From Oscillospiraceae bacterium (GTDB taxonomy: Bacteria > Bacillota > Clostridia > Oscillospirales > Ruminococcaceae), in assembly GCA_025758045.1 (NCBI GenBank), contig CP107208.1, positions 434,001 to 498,000 on the forward strand: a stretch of 64,000 bases of DNA, written 5' to 3'. Each line of letters begins with the position of its first letter. Position 1 is the stretch's first letter. The position numbers were made by a program, and so were the translations under genes. The notes under the pieces are model-generated. The model saw nothing but the letters and a program-made list of their open reading frames with translations, was not told the DNA's origin and did not search any database. Shown here piece after piece: positions 27,229 to 36,066 of this stretch.

Positions 27229-27279
27229 AAAGGCCCCGCCGAACTGGTTCAACGGAATCAGTCCGGCGGGAAATTTTTG
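27229..27279. terminator. Terminator between convergent lgt and deoR-type genes
   Basis: CCCGCCGAACTG pairs with CAGTCCGGCGGG (one bulge), followed by AAATTTTTG. Confidence 0.85.
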
Positions 27280-28068
27280 TTACAAATTGAAGCTTCTTGG
27301 TTCCGGTGCCTTGATGACCCGAACCCCGGCGGAGGTGTACTGTCCACACACGGCATCATCCGTGAGCCAATCCGTTACCAGTACGTTCAGATTGGAGGTC
27401 GGGCAAATGCAGTTAGCGGCGGTCTGGTTGAATTTACTGAAATCCGCCACACAGATCACCTGATCCGCCCGACTGATCATTTCCCGCTTCAGAGAGCCGA
27501 TCACGAAGGAATGGTCCGTAACGCCATAGCGCAGGGACACGCCCGCCGCACCCAGAATGATCTTGTTTGCATGAAAGTGCATCAGATCGCTGCTGGCAAT
27601 GGCACCGGAGGTCAGGGGCTCTCCCCGGGTCAGGGCACCGCCCAGCAGAATCGCGCCGCAAAATTCATTCTTGACCACCTCGCAGGAAAGCTGGACGGCG
27701 TTGGTGATGACGGTGACCCGCTTGTTCCCGGCCGCAATGCAGCGCGCCACCTCCATCAGGGTCGTGCCGCCGTCCAGAAACAGGGTGTCTTCGTCCTCGA
27801 TCAGGTTATACACCGCGGCGGCGATTGCTCGTTTCTGGGCTGCGTGGGTCACCTCCCGGTTATAGTAGGAGGGTTCCGGACTGTAAATCGTGCCCAGAAC
27901 CGCCCCGCCGTAGACTCTGCGCAGATTTCCGGCCTTTTCCAGCTCCTCCAGATCCCGGCGAATGGTTTCCATGGACACGCCCAGCCGCTCTACAAGATCC
28001 GCGGCACGCACAATTCTGTCCCGGTTGATCAGCTCAAGAATATACTGCTTTCGTTCATTCTGAAGCAT
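27280..28068 (-). CDS. DeoR/GlpR family transcriptional regulator
   Basis: The 262-residue protein has an N-terminal DeoR helix-turn-helix (RAADLVERLGVSMETIRRDL and RRVYGGAVL) and a sugar-phosphate-binding C-terminal domain of the ribose-5-phosphate isomerase-like fold (LDGGTTLMEVA, TNAVQLSCEV). It probably senses a phosphorylated sugar and controls the adjacent dehydrogenase and NagB-type genes, which lie upstream in the same direction. Confidence 0.88.
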   Translation of the reverse strand: MLQNERKQYILELINRDRIVRAADLVERLGVSMETIRRDLEELEKAGNLRRVYGGAVLGTIYSPEPSYYNREVTHAAQKRAIAAAVYNLIEDEDTLFLDGGTTLMEVARCIAAGNKRVTVITNAVQLSCEVVKNEFCGAILLGGALTRGEPLTSGAIASSDLMHFHANKIILGAAGVSLRYGVTDHSFVIGSLKREMISRADQVICVADFSKFNQTAANCICPTSNLNVLVTDWLTDDAVCGQYTSAGVRVIKAPEPRSFNL

Positions 28069-28134
28069 CCTGACTCTCCCTGTTTTCTCTTTGCTCTGAT
28101 TATACTTCCGATTCCGTGGAAAAACAAGGGGAAC

Positions 28135-29310
28135 TTACGAGTTTCCCTGAGCCATCTCCAGAATCTTCACCAGATCCTCCTTTGTCAGCTTACGGAACCG
28201 TCCTTTGGTGGGGGATTTATAGACGGCCTGTTCTGCCAGCCTCTCCATCACTTCATGGGACATATTCAGCTGCGCCGTGGACACAGGCAGTCCCAGCCGG
28301 ATAAAGAACTGCTCCAGCCGGTAAATGCCCTCCTGAATGATATGCTCCTCGTCATAATCCGGATAATCCACATGAAAGACCCGGCGGGCAAACTGGGTGA
28401 ATCGTGCCGGATAGCTGGAATATACATAGCGCATCCAGGAGCCGGTAATCATGGCAAGTCCCATGCCGTGGGGAATATCATACTCCCCGGAAATCTCATG
28501 CTCGATCCCGTGGCACGCCCAGTCCCCGATCCGTCCGGTGTTCAGCAATCCGTTCTGTGCCAGCGTTCCCGCCCACATCAGCTCTGCCCGGGCATCATAA
28601 TCCTCCGGATGCTCCATGGCTCTGGGCGCATAGAGAATCACGGTCTGCATCAGTCCCTCCAGCATCCGGTCCGTCACATCCGCCTGCTTCACCTGAGTAA
28701 AATACCGTTCCATCAAGTGGGACAGGATATCCGCTGACCCACAGGCGGTCTGCCTGGGAGACACGGAGAAGGTATAGTGCGGATCCAGAATGGAAAACTT
28801 CGGAATGTTGATCTCACTGTCAAAGCTTCGTTTCAGCCCTTCCGGCATTTTGGTGATCACACAGCTGTTGCTCATTTCAGAGCCGGAGCCAACTGCCGTC
28901 AGAACGGTTCCGATGGGTAGAGACCGGGTCGCCGTCTCATAACGCTGAAGCACATTCCACACATCTCCGGAGTAAGGAATGCCCACGGCAATTGCCTTTG
29001 CGGTATCAATGACGCTTCCGCCGCCCACTGCCAGAATAAAGCCGATCTGCTTCTCTCTTCCGATGGCAATGCCCTGATAGACAAGATCCATCTTGGGATT
29101 GGCCTCCACGCCGCTGATTTCGGTAAAGCGGATTCCATCCCGGTTCAAAATAGTGACAATTTCATCATAAAGGCCCATTTTCCGAATGCTGCTCTTTCCG
29201 TAAACCAGCAGGATATTGTCGGAATATGCCCGGATCAGTTCCCCCAGCCTGTCCAGCTTTCCGTCGCCGAACAGGATCCGGCAGGGGTTGTAGAACTCAA
29301 AGTTTTCCAT
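28135..29310 (-). CDS. Iron-containing alcohol dehydrogenase (butanol dehydrogenase type)
   Basis: The 391-residue protein starts MENFEFYNPCRILFGDGKLD and has GGGSVIDTAKAIA for NAD(P), then metal ligands in ADILSHLMERY and GIEHEISGEYDIPHGMGLA. This matches the YqhD/BdhA branch of group III alcohol dehydrogenases, which reduce aldehydes with NADPH. The ATG at 29310 is chosen; a GTG at 29322 overlapping the previous stop is an alternative. It lies between the DeoR gene and a truncated nagB-like gene. Confidence 0.9.
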   Translation of the reverse strand: MENFEFYNPCRILFGDGKLDRLGELIRAYSDNILLVYGKSSIRKMGLYDEIVTILNRDGIRFTEISGVEANPKMDLVYQGIAIGREKQIGFILAVGGGSVIDTAKAIAVGIPYSGDVWNVLQRYETATRSLPIGTVLTAVGSGSEMSNSCVITKMPEGLKRSFDSEINIPKFSILDPHYTFSVSPRQTACGSADILSHLMERYFTQVKQADVTDRMLEGLMQTVILYAPRAMEHPEDYDARAELMWAGTLAQNGLLNTGRIGDWACHGIEHEISGEYDIPHGMGLAMITGSWMRYVYSSYPARFTQFARRVFHVDYPDYDEEHIIQEGIYRLEQFFIRLGLPVSTAQLNMSHEVMERLAEQAVYKSPTKGRFRKLTKEDLVKILEMAQGNS

Positions 29311-29318
29311 ACCGTTTC

Positions 29319-29801
29319 TCACACCCTGTAAATGTCAGATGCCGCTGCCTGATCCATCACCACCCGGGCAATGGGGCTGCGCTTGATATTGGTAACCGGG
29401 AATTCGTTGGAAATGGGGGTCTCCATGAACTTCTTCACAATGGGGGCCTTATGGGCTCCGTTCAGGATCACTACCAGATCCTTTGCTTCAAAGATGTTTT
29501 TATAGCCCAGCGTCAGGCCCCGGGTCAGGGTCACGGGAGTGCCGTTTTCAAAGTACTTGGAGGATACCTCCCGGGTCTTGTTGGCAAGGGTCGCCACATG
29601 CGCACCCAGCGTCAGATCTACGCCAGGCTCGTTCAGCGCCACATGGCCGTTCATGCCCACGCCCAGAATCATGTAGTCAATTTTCCCGTTGTCGTCAATG
29701 TATTTTTCGATTTCCCGGCATTCCTTCTCCGGATCGGCGGGATTAGAGTTGAACATCCGCATCCGGCTGCGGTCCAGATTGATGCCATTCCCTGTTTGCA
29801 C
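29319..29801 (-). pseudogene. Glucosamine-6-phosphate deaminase/isomerase family protein, N-terminus missing
   Basis: The frame carries the C-terminal two thirds of a NagB/AgaI-type protein: DYMILGVGMNGHVALNEPG with the catalytic Asp/His region, then LANKTREVSSKYF and a GLTLGYKNIFEAKDLVV segment. About 95 N-terminal residues are absent; at about 29,800 the sequence changes to an unrelated short ORF. The gene overlaps the alcohol dehydrogenase start. The remaining protein lacks part of the sugar-phosphate site and is unlikely to work. Confidence 0.8.
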
Positions 29802-29904
29802 TAGCTCCTTCCACCCAATACCCTTTTTTTAACCGGGCTATTTCTACTTCCTGCTTTGCCACCAGCAGCCGCAGACGTTCCACCTCTGACAGCGACTTCT
29901 TCAT
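29743..29904 (-). pseudogene. Short coiled-coil ORF fragment following the epimerase
   Basis: Its ATG shares a base with the epimerase stop codon (TAATG), the kind of spacing seen in real operons. The first 30 residues (KKSLSEVERLRLLVAKQEVE, then IARLKKGYWVEG) form a basic coiled coil that could be the start of a transposase-type or other protein. After about 29,815 it is out of phase with the NagB frame and stops. I do not recognise the gene with certainty. Confidence 0.4.
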
Positions 29905-30203
29905 TATTTGTAGAACTTTGCGTACCACTCAGCGAACTTCCGCAAACCCTCGCGCAAACTGGTAGAGGGCTTATATCCGAAATCACGCTCCAACGCACTG
30001 GTATCTGCATAGGTCACAGGTACATCACCCGGCTGCATCGGAACCAGCTCTTTGTGTGCCTCGAAGTCATAATCTTCCGGCAGAACCTTTGCACGAACCA
30101 GCTCCTCGCTCAGAATCTGCACGAAGTCCAGTAGGTTCTCAGGGTTCTGATTACCGATGTTGTAAACTGCATACGGCGGAATCGGCAGACCATCTTCACC
30201 GTT
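29904..30203 (-). pseudogene. UDP-glucuronate 4-epimerase-like gene, 3' part
   Basis: About 100 C-terminal residues of an NAD-dependent sugar epimerase: PPYAVYNIGNQNPENLLDF, VPMQPGDVPVTYADTSALE and GYKPSTSLREGLRKFAEWY are typical of UDP-glucuronate 4-epimerases. The N-terminal part of what looks like the same gene lies at 36,066-36,612 on the same strand, and about 75 middle residues are missing. At 30,203 the frame joins a glycosyltransferase fragment. Confidence 0.8.
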
Positions 30204-30204
30204 C

Positions 30205-30356
30205 CATGGACGGTAACAACAACTCTTTTCCCAAACATCTTCGGCAGCCATGCAAAGAATGCCGGCCCTTCGGCATGGATGTGCACCACATCGTATTTTC
30301 CAAATGCACTATAAAGTGCCGCAAATGCGGAGGAGCTGACTGCAGCAAGTCCGCCC
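30205..30356 (-). pseudogene. Glycosyltransferase (GT4-like) fragment, copy 1
   Basis: About 50 residues (GGLAAVSSSAFAALYSAFGK, then YDVVHIHAEGPAFFAWLPKM) match the N-terminal domain of surface-polysaccharide glycosyltransferases. It is bounded by the epimerase fragment on one side and the repeated terminator on the other. The DNA is close to 38,674-38,826 (roughly 88% by eye), which holds a longer piece of a related gene. Confidence 0.7.
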
Positions 30357-30469
30357 GATGTCAAGTCTTGGACAACTTTTTTCACAAATAAATTTGAAAA
30401 AGGCGCAAAAAAATAAGCCCCACAGGGCTTTCAATCGGTTTTGAACCAATTTGAGCCTTGTAGGGCTTA
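30357..30469 (-). terminator. Repeated terminator element, copy B (end of Rpn gene)
   Basis: The stem runs from TAAGCCC (30414) to GGGCTTA (30463-30469), with a T run on the minus strand, then TTGTCC and TTGACATC (30357-30365). It terminates the Rpn-family gene whose stop is at 30,494. Confidence 0.85.
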
Positions 30470-30493
30470 TCTGTTTTCTATATTCTGTTTATC

Positions 30494-31456
30494 TTATACC
30501 GCCTGCAAAGGAGTATTCTCCATTACCTTTTCAAACTGTTCGACAGTCATTTTTGCTTTTTCAGCAGCACGTTCCAGCTTCAAATCTCCATCTCGAACAA
30601 GCTGCACGAGCATCCTGAGTTCGCCTCGCTCTTCGCTTTCATTCATCATTTCCTCAACAGCTTTGCACACATCAATCACCTCCGCGCCCTCTGGAATATC
30701 CAGCGGTGTATTCGTAACTGCTTTAATAACCCTCGCCGCGTTCGCTTCTATCAGCATACGCGGATTATCAGTCAAAAATTCAGATAAGCGTTTCTTATCT
30801 TTGGAATATTTAATATACCCAATTACCTCTCTCAGACTTGAAGAGAATCTTTCCAAGTCCTCCGCGCTCAGCTTTGCAGGGTCGATCAGATGAATCTGAT
30901 AGTCCTGCACAAAGTTCAAAAGATTCTTATTTTTAACCGCCATCATCTCATGGAGTGACAACGGCCCATCCCATTCATTTGCGCCAAAGTGAAGCACAAG
31001 TGTGATAACAGGCGTAATCTTATCTTCCTTGTAGAATCCAGAAAGATATTCACCACGGCTATGCCCTTTTGAATCTCCATCACTTGCGCGATGCTTGGCT
31101 GCAATATCAGCCACCTGTTTGCCGTACTGGAGAGCATCATAAATGATATTTCTAACGGGCATTGCATAATGAATGTCAGTCTGATTTTCGATTCCCAGTA
31201 AAATGTATGCAGCCTCATCATCCTGTTTAATGATTGCTGATTTCAGCACATCACGGTATTTCTGAACTGCTTCTTCTGGCTGCTTTCCCTCTTCATCCTG
31301 TGATCCAAACGGTAAAGCGATCTCCGTAGTATCCAGTTCTTGCAGTTGTTTAGGGTCTACAACCGCCTCACCGCCATAAATCAAGTAATTAAACGCATCT
31401 GCAAACACAGAATTATCTTTCATATAGGCTTTAGTCACGGTATCAGCTAATCCCAT
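30494..31456 (-). CDS. Rpn family recombination-promoting nuclease / putative transposase
   Basis: The 320-residue protein starts MGLADTVTKAYMKDNSVFAD and has the nuclease core AYILLGIENQTDIHYAMPVR, typical of the PD-(D/E)XK Rpn/Transposase_31 group as found in Clostridia. E. coli Rpn proteins are known to raise RecA-independent recombination. The C-terminal tail (MLVQLVRDGDLKLERAAEKA and a short end ENTPLQAV) recurs in the gene remnant at 38,955. The ATG at 31456 has AAGGAGGTG upstream. It has its own promoter and terminator. Confidence 0.85.
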   Translation of the reverse strand: MGLADTVTKAYMKDNSVFADAFNYLIYGGEAVVDPKQLQELDTTEIALPFGSQDEEGKQPEEAVQKYRDVLKSAIIKQDDEAAYILLGIENQTDIHYAMPVRNIIYDALQYGKQVADIAAKHRASDGDSKGHSRGEYLSGFYKEDKITPVITLVLHFGANEWDGPLSLHEMMAVKNKNLLNFVQDYQIHLIDPAKLSAEDLERFSSSLREVIGYIKYSKDKKRLSEFLTDNPRMLIEANAARVIKAVTNTPLDIPEGAEVIDVCKAVEEMMNESEERGELRMLVQLVRDGDLKLERAAEKAKMTVEQFEKVMENTPLQAV

Positions 31457-31511
31457 TGGCTTACACCTCCTTGTCGTAGTCAATAGTAGCTTTGTCCGCC
31501 ATTGTAATTCT

Positions 31512-31540
31512 ATCTTACCATAAACCGCCCATCATATCAA
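31512..31540 (-). promoter_or_regulatory. Promoter of the Rpn gene
   Basis: TTGATA (31535-31540) and TAAGAT (31512-31517) on the minus strand, 17 bases apart. Nearly the same promoter, including the spacer end TTTATGG, precedes brnT at 37,676. Confidence 0.7.
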
Positions 31541-31581
31541 GCTGTGCAACTCCCTCAAAATCCTTAAATTTTTACGAACAG

Positions 31582-31625
31582 TTGTCCATAATATAACATT
31601 GTCGCTAATGTTATATCATGGACAA
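31582..31625. repeat. Near-perfect 19-bp-arm palindrome
   Basis: TTGTCCATAATATAACATT (31582-31600) and its inverted copy (31607-31625) differ at one position, around a GTCGCT loop. It sits between the Rpn promoter and the end of the ImmA/IrrE gene. It could be a terminator or an element end. The inner half resembles the edge of the 660-bp repeats (GTTGTCCATA...GTTATATCAT). Confidence 0.8.
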
Positions 31626-31662
31626 CCGCTTGATGCTCCTCCCCTGCCGTGCTATACTTATC

Positions 31663-32505
31663 CTATACAAAATCATCAAGAGGGAGTGCATCCAAGCCGT
31701 ACTCTTTTTTCAGTTGAGTAAGGTAGGCCACATCTTCTTTTTCTCTGGATTCCGTCAGATACTCATGCTGTCTGTTGTACTCAACTTTCTCAAGGAGTGT
31801 GCCAAAAGATTCTGTTCCTTTGCCATCGAGCTGCCAGCGTTTTGCTTTACCTGTCAGCGATACTCTTTCCATTACGTCCGCAGAGCCTATCTCCAGCAGC
31901 TTTTCAGCCTGCTGATGAGATATGTTCCCACTTTCAAACAAACGCAGTACAACTGCCTTATAGGGCATAGCGAACATATCCATAAGCATCAGGACAGAAT
32001 CTACCGTAACCAAATCTTTATCAAGCCCATACAGCAGAATCTGCTCATGGATCAGTTGATCCGGCATCAGAAGCAGCCCTGCAAAGGCATTTGCTTCCAA
32101 ATCCTCCTGTGTTCTTCCTGTTTCATCACCAGTTGCCGAATCCAGCATAGAACCATTTTTTATATAGCTCTGGTCTGCATTTTCCACATAGCAGTAGATA
32201 TGATACAGTTCATGCGCCGCAGCAAAAAACTGTTTACAAAGCGGAAGTGCTGTATTTACGCACACAAAAATCGTATCCTGCTTCAAAAAAGTCAACGCCC
32301 ATAATTCATCATCATGGATCGGGTAACGAAGCATTTCCAGCGCGATTTCTTTCTTTCTGGCATAGTTCTGTATGACAGCAAAGATATTATCCTTGATAAT
32401 TGAATTGCCGACATACTCTGCCGAGAACTGTCTGACGATGGATTGGATTTCATCAAATTTCTTGTTTTGGCTTACAAAGAGGCTATCTTCCAGAACATTG
32501 TTCAT
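31663..32505 (-). CDS. ImmA/IrrE family metallo-endopeptidase
   Basis: The 280-residue protein has the zinc-protease motif HELYH in FFAAAHELYHIYCYV (about residue 95) and the downstream LEANAFAGLLLMP, as in ImmA/IrrE peptidases. Family members cleave a partner repressor to release stress or mobile-element genes. Its start overlaps the stop of an XRE gene (TGATG), making an XRE-COG2856 pair. The natural substrate is probably that XRE protein. Confidence 0.88.
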   Translation of the reverse strand: MNNVLEDSLFVSQNKKFDEIQSIVRQFSAEYVGNSIIKDNIFAVIQNYARKKEIALEMLRYPIHDDELWALTFLKQDTIFVCVNTALPLCKQFFAAAHELYHIYCYVENADQSYIKNGSMLDSATGDETGRTQEDLEANAFAGLLLMPDQLIHEQILLYGLDKDLVTVDSVLMLMDMFAMPYKAVVLRLFESGNISHQQAEKLLEIGSADVMERVSLTGKAKRWQLDGKGTESFGTLLEKVEYNRQHEYLTESREKEDVAYLTQLKKEYGLDALPLDDFV

Positions 32506-32882
32506 CACTTATCCTCCCAGGGCTGCTCCATCTTTTTGCCATTCTCGCACACCCTAGTATGGAACAGAATCATATCAGACAGTTCATCCGCAAGCTGGAT
32601 TCCCTTTCTTGCTTCCTCAGTTTTAACACGCCCCATAAACGCATGAATCACATTCGTGTCCATCGGCTTTTCCGGCATCTTCATCAGAGAATCCATCGAC
32701 ACATGGAGATATTCAGAAATTTTATGAAGTTCAATCGCGTTGATTGCTCTTGCACCATTCATGATTTTGCTCATTGTCTGCCTGGAGACTCCAATTCCTT
32801 CTGCCAGATCAACTTGCTTTTTGTTTTCTTTTTTCAGTTCATCCTGAATGTTGTTTGCAATTATCATATTTACATCCAGCAT
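32505..32882 (-). CDS. XRE family regulator paired with ImmA/IrrE
   Basis: The 125-residue protein has an XRE domain (KQVDLAEGIGVSRQTMSKIM and YLHVSMDSLM). The ATG at 32882 follows AGGAGGCG; a longer in-frame stretch upstream crosses the promoter and is not coding. It is the first gene of a two-gene operon with the ImmA/IrrE protease, an arrangement seen in mobile elements and classed as toxin-antitoxin-like. Confidence 0.88.
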   Translation of the reverse strand: MLDVNMIIANNIQDELKKENKKQVDLAEGIGVSRQTMSKIMNGARAINAIELHKISEYLHVSMDSLMKMPEKPMDTNVIHAFMGRVKTEEARKGIQLADELSDMILFHTRVCENGKKMEQPWEDK

Positions 32883-32909
32883 ATAATCGCCTCCTATTCT
32901 TGTACTTAT

Positions 32910-32938
32910 ATTATACGCTCTCTCGCCAAGAATATCAA
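32910..32938 (-). promoter_or_regulatory. Promoter of the XRE-ImmA pair
   Basis: TTGATA (32933-32938) and TATAAT (32910-32915), 17 bases apart on the minus strand. Confidence 0.8.
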
Positions 32939-32997
32939 TCATTTGGAAACTATTTTTGAGTTTCATAATATTTTGTTTCCGTTTCGGTTACAAAATA

Positions 32998-33031
32998 AGA
33001 GTGGTGGCTCTTTTTATGGAACCACCACTCT
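32998..33031 (-). terminator. Terminator after a YodL-type gene remnant
   Basis: A perfect 10-bp stem AGAGTGGTGG / CCACCACTCT. Similar hairpins follow the two other YodL-type genes at 34,838 and 55,921. Confidence 0.75.
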
Positions 33032-33047
33032 GCACTGCATCGGATTT

Positions 33048-33677
33048 TTAATTTTTCCGGCTTCTTTCCTGCTGCTGTTGCTGTTGGGGCTGACTTTTCT
33101 GTTTTCGCTCTTCCAACTTGATGTGCAGGCGGTCAAGGACCGAAATCCGATTTCCGATGATACGCGGTTTCTTCGGATTATTGTTGACACAGCCATCAAT
33201 CATGTTGTAATTCTGCTCTGTGCCAGATTCCTTGGCACGTTCTGCGGTGCCATTCGCCAAAAATTTCTGGTAATGCAGCAGTTCCGGCTTTTGTTCTCGA
33301 AGAAACTTCTCGATTTTCTTCATAACCGAACTATCAAATCCGTAAATCGTCTGCGCCACCAAAACTCCGCTGTCATGAAGAATAATATCCGGCCTTTGCT
33401 TTTTTGTCTGTTCACAGACAAGCTGCACAAATCTTTGCTCCTGAACATTCTTTTCGTCAATGACTTTCCATGTATCTGTTTGTCCTTCTATCTGATAGCC
33501 ACCCTCATTCAAAATCAGGCAGCTACCCTCAGCTTTTGGTGCCAGAAAGCCATTGAACTTTACCAGTGCTTCTTTGTCCACATAGTAAAATGCGGTCTTT
33601 CCTGCCGCTGTGATTGCGATAACGTCACTGACACCAAATTTTCTGATTTTGAATGGAAACCAAAGAGTCAACATCAA
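33048..33677 (-). pseudogene. YodL-type conjugative-element protein, N-terminus missing
   Basis: From FKIRKFGVSDVIAITAAGKT on, the frame is homologous to the intact gene at 55,968, down to the shared tail (NYNMIDGCVNNNPKKPR, SVLDRLHIKLEERK, ERSRKN). The first 90 or so residues are replaced by unrelated sequence at about 33,645. It is one of three related tails in the window. Without the N-terminal half it is probably inactive. Confidence 0.75.
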
Positions 33678-33739
33678 CAGCTACGCCATCTGTTTCTGCC
33701 CCAGTTGCAGTTTTTACAATATTCTTGGTTTCCACAACC

Positions 33740-34114
33740 TCAGTCAAATTGTTCTGGTCGTCCATAGCGATTATAATCACGGCGGCTTCTGGTTTCGTCC
33801 AGATTCTCAATCGTCATTCCAAGTTCTTCTGCCGACTCCACGATTGCCTGCTTTATCTTTTTCTTTTGCCCTTGTGATAGCAACGTATCAATCGTAATAT
33901 CAATATCTTCAGAAAAACGGCGAATCACTTTATGACACTTGCTCAGTGATGTGCCGCCCTTAAAAACGATATACGGCATCCTCTGCGCCAAAAGCCGCAG
34001 CAACATCGTAACATAATAATCTTTTTCGATTGCCTGTACCATAACACCAGTCTGCTCATAAGCCAAGTCAATCGCATCCCGGAATTGTTCTCTATCACTG
34101 TGCAAGTATGCCAT
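33740..34114 (-). pseudogene. AbiEii-type nucleotidyltransferase toxin, truncated
   Basis: The frame starts like AbiEii/AbiGii toxins and contains FKGGTSLSKCHKVIRRFSED followed by IDIT, the GGTSLS and Asp-x-Asp nucleotidyltransferase motifs. Relatives have 250-300 residues; this one has about 115 and then runs out of phase into sequence of the YodL remnant near 33,755. It overlaps the antitoxin gene by 20 bases as in intact abiE operons. The catalytic core is present but the C-terminal domain is gone, so toxicity is doubtful. Confidence 0.8.
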
Positions 34115-34733
34115 TATAAATCACCCTCGTTTCTACCAGATTTTTGTATAGCTTATCCGGGTAATAAGAAAAATACGGTTCCATTTCCGAAAGGCTCAAA
34201 CTTGCATCGCTCATATATTGGTACAAACGTTCCTGCAAAGGCTTTCCCGTAACTTCGGAATACACATCTACATCTTTCAGCAAATCAAGAAATTGCAGCA
34301 CCTTATAATTGGATTCTGTCACTGGCACTTTCGGCTTACGAACGATCACCCGCGACTTTGCCAGAGATGTTTCCCTGTATTCATTCGTAGCCTTATTTGA
34401 TACAACTTCATATAACATCGGAACCTGCGTAGTCAGCCCCATCTGGTTAAAGAACATCAAACCACTCACATAGCCGCATCGCTTATCCTTATCTCTTAGA
34501 TATTTACATTCCAACACTTTTTCTGGTGGAAGCTGTGACCCTGATTTGAAAATCGTTTTTTTCGGCAAGAAGTAAACTCCATTATCAAACCGCTTTACCT
34601 TTCCAGCATCCGTGAGTTTTTTTATCTGTTGTCGAAGGTTGGCGCGACTCATACCTTCAATTTGAAGCTCAGCAAGGAAAATCGGCTCATTCGGTTTGTA
34701 GTTTTCTAAAAGATACTCATATAATGTTTCCAT
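34095..34733 (-). CDS. AbiEi-like antitoxin (DUF6088 type)
   Basis: The 212-residue protein has an N-terminal winged helix (GMSRANLRQQIKKLTDAGKV) and a C-terminal region with KSRVIVRKPKVPVTES, like DUF6088 antitoxins of AbiE type IV systems. Such antitoxins repress their own operon. The ATG at 34733 follows GGAGGG. It is intact, unlike its toxin. Confidence 0.8.
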   Translation of the reverse strand: METLYEYLLENYKPNEPIFLAELQIEGMSRANLRQQIKKLTDAGKVKRFDNGVYFLPKKTIFKSGSQLPPEKVLECKYLRDKDKRCGYVSGLMFFNQMGLTTQVPMLYEVVSNKATNEYRETSLAKSRVIVRKPKVPVTESNYKVLQFLDLLKDVDVYSEVTGKPLQERLYQYMSDASLSLSEMEPYFSYYPDKLYKNLVETRVIYNGILAQ

Positions 34734-34782
34734 ACTGCCCTCCATTCACATTTTAGTGTTTTATATTTTCTGTTCTGTTATT

Positions 34783-34811
34783 ATTATACTCGTGATTTTC
34801 AAAAATATCAA
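34783..34811 (-). promoter_or_regulatory. Promoter of the AbiE-type operon
   Basis: TTGATA (34806-34811) and TATAAT (34783-34788), 17 bases apart on the minus strand. Confidence 0.8.
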
Positions 34812-34837
34812 GACATCTTCGTTTTCCACACAAAAAA

Positions 34838-34873
34838 AGAGTGGCGGCTCCTTGTTATAGGAACCACCACTCT
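34838..34873 (-). terminator. Terminator after the second YodL-type remnant
   Basis: AGAGTGGCGG pairs with CCACCACTCT (one G-T pair), closely related to the hairpin at 32,998. Confidence 0.7.
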
Positions 34874-34889
34874 GCGTTATAACGGATTT

Positions 34890-35414
34890 TTAGTTTTTGC
34901 GGCTTCTCTCCTGCTGCTGTTGCTGCTGTCCCTGTTCTTTCCGCTTTCGCTCCTCCAGTTTGATATGCAGCCGATCCAGCACTGAAACTCTGTTGCCTAT
35001 GACACGCGGCTTTTTCGGATTGTTGTTGCAACAACCATCAATCATATTGTAATTCTGCTCTGTGCCAGACTCCCGCGCCCGTTCATACGTTCCATTCGTC
35101 AGACACTTTTCATGTTCTGTCATATCCTGCTGTTTCTTTTCAGCGCGGCGAACATACTCTGTAATAGTAGCCCGGACATTTTCAAAGCCGTTCGGTGCCT
35201 CTGTCACAAATACACCTTTACCGTCTACCACGATTGGAGAGACAGCATCTCTACGCTGCTCATTCCGCATCATAAAGAAGCAGGCACCCTCTACAACTTC
35301 ACTATCATACGGGAGCCATGTTCCTGTTTTTCCATCAACCTGGTAATTGGGAACCATGAGGGCAACAACATTTCCGGCAGAGTCTATATCCGTAAAACCG
35401 CCAAACTCGACCAA
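34890..35414 (-). pseudogene. YodL-type conjugative-element protein, second N-truncated copy
   Basis: The frame matches the middle and end of the gene at 55,968: a beta-rich region (PNYQVDGKTGTWLPYDSEVV), then NYNMIDGCCNNNPKKPR, SVLDRLHIKLEERKRK, a poly-Gln stretch and ERSRKN. The YodL N-terminus is replaced by a VirB4 fragment at about 35,410. The middle part is more divergent from the other two copies than the tail is. Confidence 0.75.
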
Positions 35415-36066
35415 ATCGTCTCTATCGACATATCCAGAAACTCGGCCAGCACCTTATCCGTCAGTTCCGGGGCAAGGATGTTCAGGTATGATGCAGCACC
35501 GTAGGTGTCGCCCATCATAAAGTCCTTGCCGCTTTTGAACAGGAAACTGGTCGGGGCAATGAAGTCCTTGGTGGTCATGCCGCTCTGCAGGATGCGGTCA
35601 TAGCTGAAGTCGAACTTCTGCTGTTCCTCCTGATGAAAAGTTTCGTACATGATCTGAAGCCGTTCCACGCCGTTCAGCGGGTAGGCTTTCACGCCCAGCA
35701 CCTTGAAATTATTGAGAATATCGGTTTCAATACGCTCCAGCCGGGGCTTTGCTTCCCGGACGCTTTTTGCTTCGATGCTGAACGTGATGTACTTCGTCCG
35801 AACCAGACCGTTATTGCCCTTGGCAAGCTGCTGTCTCAACATCTGCGCATATTCCATACGCACATCATCGAACTGGTCGTGCTGCGGCTCGATCTGGATT
35901 ACCTTGTTGTACTCGCTCATATCGCTTTTGTGGTTGATGAACGAAAGCTGAAAGCGGATGCTGGCATCGAAATAGTTGAGGAAGTCGCACCAGCTTTCAA
36001 AGATGGTGTTCTTATCCTCGTTCTGTGCCAGCTGGTAGTTAATGTCGTAGAATCGGACGGTTTTGG
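35384..36066 (-). pseudogene. Fragment of a VirB4/TraE-type conjugation ATPase
   Basis: About 215 residues from the N-terminal part of the Tn1549-type transfer ATPase are readable: FYDINYQLAQNEDKNTIFES, VRMEYAQMLRQQLAKGNNGL, LERIETDILNNFKVLGVKAY and MGDTYGAASYLNILAPE. The ATP-binding Walker motifs and both ends are absent. It is joined at 36,066 to the epimerase 5' part and at about 35,410 to a YodL remnant. It shows that a second conjugative element once lay here. Confidence 0.85.

Noticed and set aside
27277..28737. 486-codon plus-strand frame over the DeoR and dehydrogenase genes
   Set aside because: Antisense to two clear genes and without a ribosome site.
33625..33810. 61-codon minus-strand frame between the AbiEii and YodL remnants
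   Set aside because: It has a short acidic, plausible stretch but no ribosome site and spans two joins; it cannot be told from chance.
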